DNA of 64,000 nucleotides, from NCBI GenBank assembly GCA_027493775.1, contig JAOSKE010000001.1, forward strand, positions 677,651-741,650, written 5' to 3'. The stretch is from Kiritimatiellia bacterium. GTDB lineage: Bacteria; Verrucomicrobiota; Kiritimatiellia; CAIVKH01. Shown here one piece after another: positions 50,117-61,615 of the stretch. The translations under genes and the position numbers were made by a program. Under the pieces are notes generated by a model. It was not told where the DNA came from, ran no database searches, and saw nothing but the letters and a program-made list of their open reading frames with translations. Every line of letters starts with the position of its first letter. The first letter of the stretch is position 1.

Positions 50117-50881
50117 CTAATCCAACGACGCGGAACGCCACCAGAGGTGGTATTTTTCGTCTAGCTCGTCGCTGCTCGGGAACGGATAGAACTTCAGTCC
50201 CTGTTGATCGCCGACAAAGAATCCGCGTCGGATTGTTCGATAGAACGCGATCAGACGCGGATGCCGCTCGACGGTCTTGGCGGATTTTTCCGCCACGGCA
50301 ACATCGTTGATGCAATCCACAATGTGCTCGGGATTGATATAGGGCAAATACCCGGCAAGTCGGCCATCCGGCTCGCGATCAAGCAGCAGGTCGGCAAAGA
50401 AAATTCGCGGCACACTGACCGGGCTGGCGGGATTGGTAATGAATTCGGCAAATCGGGACGGCGGCAAAAACGAAACGACGCGCGGTGTAAGCGGCGACAG
50501 CTCGGCATACATATTCGGACCGCGCTCCTGCTTCTCCTCACCGCCCATCACGCCTTCAATTTCGAGCACGCGCCCGTCGCGTGTGACCAGATACAATTTG
50601 CCGAGCGATTCGAGCGGAAGATGTTCCAACACCCGATACACGCTCAGGTATTTGCTTCGACGCGGGGAGCCGTCCGGATGCGGTCGGCAGCGTTCGTCAA
50701 TTTCCGCGACGGCAGGAATACCCTTTGCCGCAAGCGCCGGGTTCACCTCGAAAAACATCACGTTTCCCGACGTGTGCCGGTATTTGCCGACCGCCATGTA
50801 CGCGCCGAATTCTTCAGGGCCAAGGTGCGACGCGATCAGGGCTTCTGTCTGGTAGCAGAGAAAATAGAGATGCGCTTTCAT
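50117..50881 (-). CDS. uncharacterised protein downstream of hppA
   Basis: 254 residues, predicted soluble, no signal peptide. N terminus MKAHLYFLCYQTEALIASHL, with GKYRHTSGNVMFFEVNP, DGSPRRSKYLSVYRVLEHLP and a C-terminal FYRTIRRGFFVGDQQGLKFY. Aromatic and charged residues alternate as in an alpha/beta fold, but I see no catalytic or metal motif and do not recognise a family. The frame is open and well formed, starting 18 bases after the stop of the first pyrophosphatase gene on the same strand. Co-transcription is therefore likely. It converges with the thi operon. Confidence 0.7.
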   Translation of the reverse strand: MKAHLYFLCYQTEALIASHLGPEEFGAYMAVGKYRHTSGNVMFFEVNPALAAKGIPAVAEIDERCRPHPDGSPRRSKYLSVYRVLEHLPLESLGKLYLVTRDGRVLEIEGVMGGEEKQERGPNMYAELSPLTPRVVSFLPPSRFAEFITNPASPVSVPRIFFADLLLDREPDGRLAGYLPYINPEHIVDCINDVAVAEKSAKTVERHPRLIAFYRTIRRGFFVGDQQGLKFYPFPSSDELDEKYHLWWRSASLD

Positions 50882-50899
50882 ACGTTCAGTCCTCCCGTA

Positions 50900-53492
50900 T
50901 CAATTGCCGAGATTCAGCCACTGCCCGATGGCCGGGGCGTATTTCACAATCAATCCCGCAAACACAATGCTGACCATCGTCATCAACTTGATGAGAATGT
51001 TGAGCGATGGGCCGCAGGTGTCCTTGAAGGGATCGCCGACGGTATCGCCAACCACCGCAGCCTTGTGCGCCATGGAGCCTTTGCCGCCGAGATTGCCCGC
51101 TTCGATGTATTTCTTCGCATTGTCCCATGCGCCGCCGGAATTGGTCATAAAGACCGCGACCGAAAACCCGGCGCACAGCCCGCCGACAAGCAGTCCGAGA
51201 ATGCCGGAGACGTTCAATACAAGGCCCACGAGCACGGGCAGCGCAATGGCAAGAATGGACGGAATAAGCATCTCGCGCTGCGCGCCTGCGGTGGAAATCG
51301 CGACACAGCGGGCATAATCAGGCCGCTCCGTGCCCTCCATGATGCCCGGCTTCTCTTTGAATTGACGTCGAACTTCCTGCACCATCGCAAATGCCGCGCG
51401 ACCGACGGCCTTCATCGTCATTGCACTGAAGACAAAGACGGCCAGCACGCCCATGAAGAGACCGACGAGAACTTTGGGGTTCATCAGACTCACATCATAG
51501 AGCGTCATGAAATCTTTGAGGCTGGCCTTGGACGCCGCGAGGCGTTTGCCGTTCTGATCGGTCGCTTCCGAGAACTTCACCAGCTCGCCGATTTCATTAA
51601 TGACAACACTGTGCTCCACGCCCGCCTGATCCTTCAAGAGAACAGCGTTGGAGCCAGCGCCTTCAAATGCGCTTATGGTGTAGTACTGCTGCTCCTCGCG
51701 GTTTCCGATCGTTGCACCAGGCAGAAAGATCGCCCACTTCTTGTTGAATTCGGAGCCAACGCTGACAAATGTGTACGGCTGGTCGGGCGCAGGTGTCACA
51801 TATTCCGTCGCGGCCTCGCGATGAATGCCGACGCGCACTTCTTCAACGTAGCTCGCGAGCAGCGCAAGCGCGGTCAGCGCAGCGGAGCCGATGGCGAAGC
51901 CTTTGCCGATCGCGGCGGTGGTGTTGCCGAGCGAATCGAGCGCGTCGGTGCGACGGCGCACTTCCTTCGGCAAATTGCTCATTTCCGCATTGCCGCCGGC
52001 GTTATCCGCAATCGGCCCATACGCATCTGTCGCAAGGGTCAAACCGAGCGTCGAAAGCATTCCAACTGCGGCGATTCCGATCCCGTAAAGACCGGCGAGC
52101 AAATCGTTGAATCCATCCATCGCCCCAAAGCTCAGCAGTGTACCGACGCACACGGAAACGACGGGAATCCAAGTGGAGAACATTCCCTCTGCAATACCAC
52201 CGATGATCACCGTTGCGGAGCCCCGTCGCGGCTTGTTCCGCAATAAACTTTGTCGGCGTGTACTCCGCGGCCGTTGCCCACTCCGTGCCCTTTCCGATGA
52301 TGATGCCGAGAACCACGCCGATCGCGATGGCCCAGAAGACGCCGATCGGCATATCAAGGAAACGAACCATCCCCCACGCGCCAACGATGATCAGCGCGCT
52401 GGAAAAATAGATGCCGCGATTCAACGCAGCGAGCAACGCCTTCATGCTCGCGTTTTCGTGCGTGCGCACGAGGAAGATGCCGATGATGGAAAGAATGATT
52501 CCAATTCCGGCGAGCATCATCGGCGCGGAAAGAAAGGCAAAGGTCTTCGCTCCGCCCCAACCCGCAACCGTCGCCGCCGCGACGCCGAGGGCCGCAGTGG
52601 CCAGTACCGAACCGGCGTAGCTTTCGTAGAGGTCCGCGCCCATTCCCGCGACATCGCCCACGTTGTCGCCCACGTTGTCCGCGATGGTGGCCGGGTTGCG
52701 CGGATCGTCTTCCGGAATGCCCGCCTCGACTTTGCCGACCAAGTCAGCACCCACGTCTGCGGCCTTCGTATAAATGCCGCCGCCCACGCGCGCGAAGAGC
52801 GCCTGAGTGGATGCGCCCATTCCGAAGCAGAGCATCACGACCGTGATGGTCTCCAGATTCATCGGATGTCCGCCAAAGACGACGTGGTGATATTTGTAGA
52901 GGTACACGAACCACAGGCTGATATCTATCAAGGCAAGCCCCACCACGGTGAGTCCCATCACGGAGCCGGCGCGGAACGCGATGGTGAGTCCACGGTTCAG
53001 CGATTCGCTCGCGCCCTGCGCGGTGCGCGAGGAGGCCAGCGTCGCAGTTTTCATTCCGATGAATCCTGCCAACCCCGAAAACAAGCCGCCGGTCAAAAAG
53101 GCAAATGGCACGAGGCGATGCTGAACGCCCAAGACGAACGCCATATAGGAAAGAAGCGCGACCAGAACGAGAAAGACAATCCCGACGACTTTATACTGGC
53201 GGCGAAGATAAGCGTATGCGCCCTCGCGGACATAGCCCGCAATTTCCTGCATTCGCTCCGTGCCGGGGCTTGCCGCGGCAATGCTGCGATAAAAATAGAA
53301 GGCCATCACCAGGGCCAGTGCGCCCGCAATCGGCGCAAGCCACCACCACATCGGCAACATCCGCCCCGTATCGAGCGAAAGCGCATCCGGCGTTGCCGCC
53401 AACGCATTGAGCGGCAAAGCAAGAACACCTGCCAAAAGGAATCCGATACCCCGGGCTGATGAGCGTCCCTTGCGAAATCGCAGACTTGTCAT
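50900..53492 (-). CDS. hppA: membrane-bound ion-pumping pyrophosphatase with long insertion (frameshifted)
   Basis: Couples PPi hydrolysis to H+ and/or Na+ transport. Substrate-binding motifs are [52 protein letters not shown] and [20 protein letters not shown]. The GNTTAA motif has Ala where K+-independent enzymes have Lys, so it should be K+-dependent. A roughly 105-residue segment (from about HREAATEY to DFMTLYDV) that the second copy lacks follows the [13 protein letters not shown] helix. A related insertion ending near MNPKVL is known in Na+,H+-pumping relatives, so Na+ transport is possible. An N-terminal signal-like helix begins at ATG 53492 (AAGGA upstream). The C4 run 52221-52224 has one extra base. 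Corrected length is about 863 residues. Confidence 0.92.
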
Positions 53493-53653
53493 GGCGTCCG
53501 TCCTTATTTGCGTCGAAAAACTTCGCCGCTTTGACGCCCAATAAAGGTGGCTCAACCGCGCAAGTAAATGTCGAAAGCGCGGCGCCTCATCAAATCAGGA
53601 ATTCCCTTATGCCCGAATGCGGGAGGAACCCTAGAAATTACTTCTTCCGCCGA

Positions 53654-55701
53654 TCAGAGCAACATCGGGGCGATAATCAGGGAGACGATGCACATCAGCT
53701 TGATCAAAATATTGATCGAAGGGCCGGCGGTATCTTTGAAGGGATCGCCGACGGTGTCGCCGATGACAGCAGCCTTGTGAGCGTCCGAGCCTTTGCCGCC
53801 GAACTGACCGCCTTCGATCTGCTTCTTCGCGTTGTCCCAGGCACCGCCGGAGTTCGCCATGAACAAGGCGAGAAGAACGCCGGAGACCAATACGCCGCAG
53901 AGCAAACCACCGAGCATGTCGAGGCGGCCGAATATGCCGACGACGACGGGCGTGATAATCGCAATCAAACCGGGAAGAATCATTTCGCGAATCGCGGCCT
54001 TGGTGGAAATATCCACGCAACGCGCATAATCGGGACGGGTCTTGCCTTCCAAAATTCCGGGCATCTCACGGAACTGGCGGCGCACTTCTTCAATCATCGT
54101 ATGCGCCGCGCGCCCCACCGCGCCGATGGCGAGCGCGGAGAAGAAGAATGGCATCATCGCGCCGATCAACACGCCGGTCATCACCTTCGCCTGCGAAACG
54201 TCAATGACGCTGATGCCCGCGCTTTCTTCAAACGCGGCAAAGAGCGCGAGCGCGGTCAGCGCGGCGGAGCCGATGGCAAAGCCCTTCCCGATTGCTGCCG
54301 TCGTGTTGCCGACTGCGTCCAACTTGTCTGTCCGTTGGCGCACTTCGGTATCCATATTTGCCATCTGCGCGAGACCACCCGCGTTGTCCGCAATCGGGCC
54401 ATACGCATCCACGGCCAACTGAATGCCCGTCGTTGCCAGCATACCGAGTGCGGCGATGGCGACGCCGTAAATTCCGGCGAGGTGGTGCGAAGTTAAAATA
54501 GCTGCCGCGAGGCAGAGCACAGGAAGAACGGTCGAGATCATTCCAACGCCGATGCCGCCGATAATGTTCGTCGCGGCGCCGGTCGTGGAAGCCTCCGCGA
54601 TCTTTGTCACAGGACGACGCCCCTCTGCGGTGTGGAATTCTGTGAATACGCCGATCAAAATTCCGGCAACAAGACCCGCGAGCACGGACCAGTAAATCCC
54701 CATGCTGGCATAAGTGACGCCACTGATCGTGAACTCCGCTGGAGCGAGGCGCGAAATGATCGGATAACACGCCACGGCGAGCAGAACACCCGCCCCCATC
54801 GTCCCCATATTCAGCGCAACCTGCGGATTTCCACCTTCGCGGGTTCGGAACGAAAAACGTGCCGAGCACGGAAACCAAAATGCCCACGCCCGCAATAATA
54901 AGCGGAAGGACGACCAAACTCATATTGGCAGCAGCCGATGCGCCCAACACCATCGTTCCGATAATCGCGCCAACGTACGACTCAAACAAATCCGCGCCCA
55001 TTCCCGCGACGTCGCCGACATTGTCGCCGACGTTGTCCGCAATCGTCGCCGGGTTGTAAGGCGAGTCTTCCGGAATACCCGCCTCGACCTTGCCGACGAG
55101 GTCGGCGCCGACGTCCGCAGCTTTCGTGTAAATGCCACCGCCGACGCGGGCAAACAAAGCAATGGAACTGGCGCCTAGGGAGAAGCCCGCAAGAACCGGC
55201 AATACCCGGTTTCCAACAATCGCCAACTCCGAACCCCACATCTTTGTATAGACCACATAGAGAACAGCTAGGCCGAGCAAACCCAGTCCGACGACACTAA
55301 GTCCCATCACCGACCCGCCGAAAAATGCGACGCGCAATGCGGGCTGCAACCCTTTTCGCGCGCTTATTCGCCGTGCGCGTGTTGGCGTTGGTCGCAACAC
55401 GCATTCCAAAATTGCCAGCAAGAACAGAACAAAACGCGCCGAAGAGGAAGGAAACCCCGACGAAACGCAGCTCAGGTTGGTTTATCAATGCCAAGAGGAT
55501 GGCAACCACAATGGTAAAAATCGCCAACACCTGGTATTCGCGCCGGAGAAATGCCATCGCTCCCTCGCGCACGGCGCGTCCGATTTCCTGTAGCGCCTCG
55601 TCGCCGGGATCCTGCTTTTTTATCCATACACTTTTCGCAAGGGCGAATAATAAGGCGATAATCGCCGCGCCAATGGCCGAATAAACCCAAATCTCATCCA
55701 T
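53654..55701 (-). CDS. hppA: membrane-bound ion-pumping pyrophosphatase, compact paralogue (two frame breaks)
   Basis: Second enzyme of the same family, about 681 residues after correction. It has the same substrate-binding motifs ([72 protein letters not shown]). GNTTAA again suggests K+ dependence. It lacks both the N-terminal extension and the long internal insertion of its neighbour. Frames break at 55364-55365 (TRTAN to [10 protein letters not shown]) and near 54849 (GTFFV to [11 protein letters not shown]), each explained by one extra base. It lies 161 bases upstream of the first copy on the same strand and 99 bases downstream of leuS. H+ specificity is the simplest guess but is not shown. 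Confidence 0.92.
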
Positions 55702-55800
55702 CGTAAATTCTCCTCCGCTTGTGAACGTCGTGTAGGAGCGTAACGATGCACATTCCTCCTCGGCGGGTCAAACGGATTGTTAGGATTTTGTAAATTCGAC

Positions 55801-58225
55801 TTAACTGACGACTAGGTTCAGCAAACGGTTCGGAACGTAGATCACCTTCCGAATTGTCTTGCCAGCCAGATGCGATTGAATCCCCGCCTCTACCTGGGCA
55901 GCGGCGAGCAAAGATTCCTGCGTCGCCCCCGTGGACACAACGAGCTTCCCGCGCAACTTCCCATTGACCTGCACCGGAATCTCCATCGTCTCTGAAACGA
56001 GCAGCGCCGGGTCATACGTCGGCCACGGCTTATACGCCAATGATTCCGTGTGCCCCAACTTCGCCCACAGCTCCTCTGCTAAATGCGGAGCAAAGGGACT
56101 CAGCGCCACGATGAACGGCTCCAACACAGCGCGCGGGCGTTGCTCCCACTTCTGTGCTTCATTCGCAAATTCCATCATCGCGGAAATTGCGGTGTTGAAA
56201 CGAAGCCCCTCAATGTCTTCACCCACCTTTTTCAACATCCCGTGCAACGCGCGAAGTTGATCTCGACTCGGCTCACCGACGATAGAGGGCAGAACCGCTC
56301 CTGATTCTTCATCGCAAACCAGGCGGTAGGCGCGGTTGAGGAAACGTGCAACGCCTTCGACACCTCGCATATTCCACGGCTTCACTGCCTCAAGTGGCCC
56401 CATAAACATTTCGTAGAGGCGAAGCGAGTCTGCGCCGTACTCGCGAATCACGTCGTCCGGGTTCACAACATTCCCGCGCGACTTGCTCATCTTCTGATTG
56501 TCTTCGCCAAGGATCATCCCCTGATTTACCAGACGATGGAACGGTTCGACGGTGGAAACGACTCCACAGTCGTAAAGAACCTTGTGCCAGAAGCGCGCGT
56601 AGAGCAGGTGTAAGACGGCATGTTCCGCGCCGCCGACATAAAGATCAACCGGCATCCAATATTTTTTCCTTCGCCGGATCTACCGGTGCTCCGGCGTTCT
56701 TGGGGTCAATAAAGCGTAGATAATACCAGCACGACCCAGCCCACTGCGGCATCGTGTTCGTTTCGCGAACGGCAGGTTTGCCGGTCTCGGGGTCTGTCGT
56801 GTTCAACCAGTCGGCAATTGTCGCAAGCGGACTCTCTCCCGTGCCACTCGGCCTGTACGTCTTCACATCCGGGAGCAAGAGCGGCAACTGATCTGAGGAA
56901 AGCGGCTTCGGTTCACCATCCACAAAGATAATCGGAAACGGTTCCCCCCAATAGCGCTGGCGGCTGAACAACCAGTCACGCAATTTGTAGTTCACGCGCG
57001 ACTTGCCAAGGCCCTTGCCCTCCAACCACTCCGTAATCTTCTTTTTTGCTTCCGGCGTCGGCAGCCCATCAATCAGTGGCGAGTTGACCGACACGCCATC
57101 ACCCGTGAACCCGCTCGCTTCCGAACCATCTGTCGGCTGGACCACGACACGCACGGGGAGATTAAAGGTTTGAGCAAACTCGCCGTCGCGTTCGTCGTGT
57201 GCGGGTACGGCCATAATCGCGCCCGTGCCGTAACCCATCAGCACATAATCGGCAACCCAGATCGGAATCTGTTCTTCATTCACGGGATTGATTGCGTAGG
57301 CGCCAGTAAAGACGCCCGTCTTCACCTTCTGCAATTCCGTTCGCTCCAAATCGCTCTTATGTGTCGCGGCCTCTTGATATGCCTTCACAGCGTCGCGTTG
57401 TTCAATCGTCGTGATACTGGCCACCAGCGGATGCTCCGGCGACAAGACCATATACGTCGCACCGAACAACGTATCCGGTCGCGTCGTGAATACCGTCACA
57501 CGCTCGGCCGACTTCGCCACGCGGAACTCCACATCCGCGCCTTCCGAACGCCCGATCCAGTTGCGCTGCATTTCCTTGATGCTCTCCGGCCAATCCAACG
57601 GCTCCAAATCCGAGAGCAGCCGATCCGCATAGGCCGTGATCCGCAGCATCCACTGGCGCATCGGCTTGCGAATAACCGGATGCCCCCCGCGTTCGGACTT
57701 ACCATCGATGACCTCTTCATTTGCCAACACGGTGCCGAGGGCCGGACACCAGTTCACCGGCACTTCCGCTTGGTACGCAAGACCCTTCTCGTAGAGCTTC
57801 AAAAAGATCCACTGCGTCCAGCGGTAGTAATCCTCGTCCGTCGTGGCGAATTCGCGATCCCAGTCATAGGAAAATCCAATCGCCTGCAACTGTGCGCGGA
57901 AGCGCGCGATATTGTTGTACGTCGTCTCGCGCGGGTGCGTCCCGGTCTCAATCGCATACTGCTCGGCAGGGAGCCCGAAGGCATCCCAGCCCATCGGATG
58001 CAAGACGTTGAACCCCTTCATCCGCTTATAGCGACATACAATATCGGTCGCCGTATAGCCCTCCGGGTGGCCAACGTGCAGTCCCGCGCCACTCGGATAA
58101 GGAAACATATCCAGCGCGTAAAACTTTTCTTTGGCTTGATCCGGCTCATCCGGCGTCCGGAACGTTTTATTTTTCAGCCAGTACGCTTGCCACTTCGGCT
58201 CAATCTCTGCAAATGGGTATGACAT
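55801..58225 (-). CDS. leuS: leucyl-tRNA synthetase (frameshifted in this sequence)
   Basis: Class I synthetase. HIGH motif region [20 protein letters not shown], tRNA-editing domain ([37 protein letters not shown] with the conserved Asp), and KMSKS motif [20 protein letters not shown]. The anticodon-binding and C-terminal domains end [21 protein letters not shown]. The frame breaks in the T6 run 56662-56667 (A6 on the coding strand): EKILDAG stops, while one base fewer gives [20 protein letters not shown]. Corrected length is about 807 residues, close to the norm. I start at ATG 58225 ([16 protein letters not shown]), the family N terminus. The break in an essential enzyme supports sequencing error. 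Confidence 0.96.
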
Positions 58226-58334
58226 GGGGCGAGCATGTTGTTGCCTCTGCCCAAGTCGGTCAATGGGAATCCTCGCGACTTGTCCTTTAATAAGAGATTG
58301 GGGTATGCTTAACAGAAGGACAGAGGACACAGCT

Positions 58335-59429
58335 ATGCGACTCATCTACACACTCACTGCCGCCCTCGCGCTCGCCTCGGCCAGCGCCTATGCCGACTTC
58401 AACAGCAACTTGAAGGCCGCCTATTTCTTCGATGGAAACGCTGGCGATAGCAGCGGCAAGGGACAGGACGCCCAGCTCGTCGGCGCGTCATTCACAACCG
58501 ACCGAAACGGCGTGGAAAACGGCGCACTGCTTCTCGATGGCAATGGCGCATACGGCGTCACGCCTGTGAACGGCAAAGAGTTCCCTCTTAGTTTTTCACT
58601 CTGGTTTCGCCTCGACGCCAAACCCGGTGCGCGCCCCTACTCGACACTCGACAGCGGAATCGGCGAAGCATTCGGCCATGCCTTCGTCATCGGCTCCGGC
58701 CCCAACACCCACAACGCAAACCTCGTCAGCAACTACACCTTCCGACGCGGCAAATGGACGCATATCGCCGTCACCTATGGCCCGAAACTGAAAGTCTATA
58801 TGGACGGGGAACTCCGCGCCGAGCGTGACTTTGATGAGGGCGAGGATTTTGTCGCAGGAAACTTTCAGATCGGTCGCCACTTCGACAGTGAAGACGCTCG
58901 CTACTTTGAAGGGGCGCTCGACGACATCCTCATCTTCGGGCGCACGCTCGACGACGAAGAAGTTCGCCAGCTTTACGAGGAGAGTTCTGTCGTCGAACAG
59001 CACATCCGCCTCGCTGCCCAAGCCAAGGCCAGTCTGGCGAGTCGCGACACGATAGAAGCCAGCTCCGATGGAGCACTCACTGACACCCCCCGCCCCATCC
59101 TCGTTGTAGCCAGCAGCAGCGCCGAACCCAACACCAACGCATGGCAGGTCTTCGACAACGACGACGCCACACTCTGGACCGGCGCGGACGACCAACCCGG
59201 CTGGTGGCTCGCTGCAGAATTTGCACCACCGCTTGAACTCGACGCCTTGGAAGTCAATGGGCCCGACGGTCCTCTAACCAACGCCATCGTCCTCACCAGC
59301 GACGACGCGGAAGACTGGGTTGAATTCTCCGACACCCCCACCTCCGCCCGCTTCCTCCTTATCACACTACCCGAAAGCGCGAACGGCGCAGCGCCATCTA
59401 TCAGCGAAATCCGCTGGAATACCGACTAA
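58335..59429 (+). CDS. secreted LamG-like / discoidin-like protein
   Basis: About 364 residues. Signal peptide [20 protein letters not shown], then a LamG/concanavalin-like domain: [63 protein letters not shown] and [20 protein letters not shown], all classical LamG-like strands. The C-terminal 130 residues ([38 protein letters not shown]) look like a discoidin/F5-8C-type sandwich. AGAGGA precedes the ATG; a longer frame to 58224 is not signal-like. Probably binds carbohydrate or surface polymers; exact ligand unknown. It is divergent from leuS across 109 bases. Confidence 0.85.
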   Translation: MRLIYTLTAALALASASAYADFNSNLKAAYFFDGNAGDSSGKGQDAQLVGASFTTDRNGVENGALLLDGNGAYGVTPVNGKEFPLSFSLWFRLDAKPGARPYSTLDSGIGEAFGHAFVIGSGPNTHNANLVSNYTFRRGKWTHIAVTYGPKLKVYMDGELRAERDFDEGEDFVAGNFQIGRHFDSEDARYFEGALDDILIFGRTLDDEEVRQLYEESSVVEQHIRLAAQAKASLASRDTIEASSDGALTDTPRPILVVASSSAEPNTNAWQVFDNDDATLWTGADDQPGWWLAAEFAPPLELDALEVNGPDGPLTNAIVLTSDDAEDWVEFSDTPTSARFLLITLPESANGAAPSISEIRWNTD

Positions 59430-59583
59430 GGAAAAATCATCACAAAAAGGGAGTGGCAGGATTGGCGCATAAATCAAATAAGCCACCGAGCGCCAATGAG
59501 CGACTCGTCGCGTTCCTCGTTCACTTTTTCTTTGGCGCGAATCTTATCTACTAGAGTCGAAACACCGTCTGCCAACCCTCCTC

Positions 59584-59853
59584 GTGATAAGCCGAATTCT
59601 ATCTTCCATCATTGCCGTCGGTTATTTAGTGGCGGCTTATTTTACGAGCGGACTAGAGACCACATTTAAATTTGGAATCTCCCTGCTCCTGCCCCTGGTC
59701 TGCATCTGGTACAGCGAAGCAATGGGCGGTTATACCGGCGTGTCTCACAGAGGGGTTTCGATTACAAAACCGACACCGGGCTGTTTCATCGCGCTCGTAG
59801 GCTGGGCGCTCCTGCTCCTCCCCCTAATTGCGGTGCTGTTCTTCGCAAAGTGA
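59584..59853 (+). CDS. small membrane protein
   Basis: 89 residues from a GTG start. Three hydrophobic segments: ILSSIIAVGYLVAAYF, FGISLLLPLVCIW, and FIALVGWALLLLPLIAVLFF. A short polar loop SEAMGGYTGVSHRGVSITKP carries the only conserved-looking residues. No function can be assigned. The gap before it (59430-59583) and after it (59854-60037) show no gene; both contain a GGCAG/GGCGCATA-like AT-rich stretch that may be promoter sequence. Confidence 0.6.
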   Translation: MISRILSSIIAVGYLVAAYFTSGLETTFKFGISLLLPLVCIWYSEAMGGYTGVSHRGVSITKPTPGCFIALVGWALLLLPLIAVLFFAK

Positions 59854-60037
59854 GCGTAGGGCCAGAAAACCAAACTTGGCAGAATCGGCAAATTAGCGCA
59901 TACTTCACTCGTATTCTGGATGGCGGGATTTAATCCAGTTTGACTCGCATCGCGGTCACTTTCACGCGCCAGAAAACGGGCTGAAATTTTTGTCGGAAAA
60001 GGGAAATAGCGTTCGCAACTAAAATGGGAAGACAGAA

Positions 60038-60791
60038 ATGAAAAACCTACCATTCATGATCATCGCAACATGTGTCCTTGTGGCCCTATCGTCGTACGCC
60101 CAAGAGCAAGCGAATACACTGATGGTCGTCGGTCAAGCGGAGGAGGCCGTGGCGGCGGATGTGGCGTATGTCACGGTGTATGCGTCGGCAGACGGCATCT
60201 TGATGGTCGATGCAGTAAAAAAAGGCCGACACGCTTGTTCGAGAGATCGTCTCAGCGATTGAGGCCGAAAGCAATGTCGTCAGAAGCATAAAGATTCAGG
60301 ACGTCGTCATCGCAGAAAAACAGACTGAATACTGGCGCTCAGATCAAAAAGACGAGATCGCGCGACCTCAAGTTGTCCGACGAATTCAAGTCGTGTGCGA
60401 GCCGGACGCCACGGGCATCTATGAGGTGATTGATAAAGCCATTCGCGCGGGTGCCTTGATGCAAGTCCCCTCTCGAACCAGCTATTCGGGAGATATTCGC
60501 AGCGTCGTCATGTATGGCCTAGAGCATAGTGACGAGGCCGTGAACAAAATGCGCGCGGCTGCGATGGTGGATGCAAAGGTGCAAGGGGAAGAACTCGCAG
60601 CACTTACAGGCAAAAAGATCGGTGACGTTATCTCCATGTCCGTGGGCACCAGTCCGCAAAATATACCGTGCTATTCAGTGATGCGGGTAATGGGAGTGGA
60701 GATGCAGTTTCCATCAAAGTATATCGGAGTAAACGCGGATCAAATTCCGGTGCGTTCGACCCTCTCTGTCACGTTTGAATTGACGGATTAA
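60038..60791 (+). CDS. secreted SIMPL (DUF541) domain protein (frameshifted in this sequence)
   Basis: Signal peptide MKNLPFMIIATCVLVALSSYAQ followed by a SIMPL domain: LMVVGQAEEAVAADVAYVTV at the start, a central IVSAIEAESNVVRSIKIQ helix-strand, and the C-terminal AAAMVDAKVQGEELAALTGK, then VTFELTD. The A7 run at 60217-60223 has one extra base: corrected, DAVKKADTLVREI replaces an early stop, giving about 250 residues. SIMPL proteins are periplasmic or outer-membrane associated and oligomeric in some species; the biochemical role is not settled. It is followed after 35 bases by another secreted-protein gene on the same strand. Confidence 0.8.
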
Positions 60792-60826
60792 CAATAGTGC
60801 CAAGATTGGACAGAGGGATGGGGCAA

Positions 60827-61615
60827 ATGAAACGAATCGTTTTGTGTGCTCTCTTTGCTCTCCTGGCCCAGTGGGCTAGCGCACAGAGTACGATCGTTTA
60901 TACCCGCGCACCCGACCCCGACCCATCTATCCTGCTTCCCCTCGTGCCGCCTATATCACTCGATATGAACGACGATGGCGAAGCCGACTTGGCGTTTTCC
61001 ATGCAACCCAGCATTTGCACGATGGATATTCCCATAAGCATGTGCAGCCAAAGCAGCTTCATTTCAGTTCCAGAAACGAGCGCGATCCTTATAGCAGATC
61101 ACTTTGCAGCGAACATCACGCACGGCGAATGGATCGGCGATTCCGCCCCTTCAAACACAACTTGGTCACTCGCGAGAAACGTGAATCTCGCCATCTACTG
61201 GTTTAGCCCAAAAGATGGCACGTCCGGGGTTCGTGGACCGATCGCCGAACAAGGTGAAGGCTACGTCGGGGTGCGTTTTGTTGCCGACGACGGAGTGCAT
61301 TACGGGTGGGTTTATCTTAAACAAAGCTCAATCATTGAGTGGGCCTACGAGAGTCGCCCTAACCAGCCGATCCGCGCCGGATACAAGCCCGTAGTCACCC
61401 CGGTAGCTCGCATCTCGACGGATCGGTCTGGCTACCTGCGGCTAGTCGCTGAAACCGAAGAAGGGAAGACGTATCGGATCCAAGTGAAAGAAAGCCTTTT
61501 CGATTTCGCATGGAGCAATCTCAATTTCGCGCTCCCTGCAAGCAGCACGAATGCCACCGTGGAAATCCCAATGAGCGAGCGCCACGCCTTTTTCCGCGTC
61601 GTCGAGGCGGACTAG
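60827..61615 (+). CDS. uncharacterised secreted protein with C-terminal sandwich domain
   Basis: About 262 residues: signal peptide MKRIVLCALFALLAQWASAQ, then a beta-rich body (SLDMNDDGEADLAFSMQP, YVGVRFVADDGVHYGWVYLK). The last 65 residues (RLVAETEEGKTYRIQVKESL ... HAFFRVVEAD) share the pattern of the C-terminal domains of the giant protease and the WD40/thrombospondin protein. The DMNDDGEADLAF segment, followed by a GWVYLK strand, is seen in many PVC secreted proteins. I start at 60827 where the signal peptide begins; ATG 60797 and 60818 are upstream alternatives. Its stop TAG shares the palindrome CTAG with the stop of the convergent gene. Confidence 0.7.
   Translation: MKRIVLCALFALLAQWASAQSTIVYTRAPDPDPSILLPLVPPISLDMNDDGEADLAFSMQPSICTMDIPISMCSQSSFISVPETSAILIADHFAANITHGEWIGDSAPSNTTWSLARNVNLAIYWFSPKDGTSGVRGPIAEQGEGYVGVRFVADDGVHYGWVYLKQSSIIEWAYESRPNQPIRAGYKPVVTPVARISTDRSGYLRLVAETEEGKTYRIQVKESLFDFAWSNLNFALPASSTNATVEIPMSERHAFFRVVEAD

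Noticed and set aside
50204..52246. Open frame of 680 codons on the plus strand
   Set aside because: It is antisense to the 50117 gene and hppA. The product is Arg/His-rich with no motif, as expected for the complement of GC-rich coding DNA.
52107..53459. Open frame of 450 codons on the plus strand
   Set aside because: Antisense shadow of hppA; charged low-complexity product without recognisable domains.
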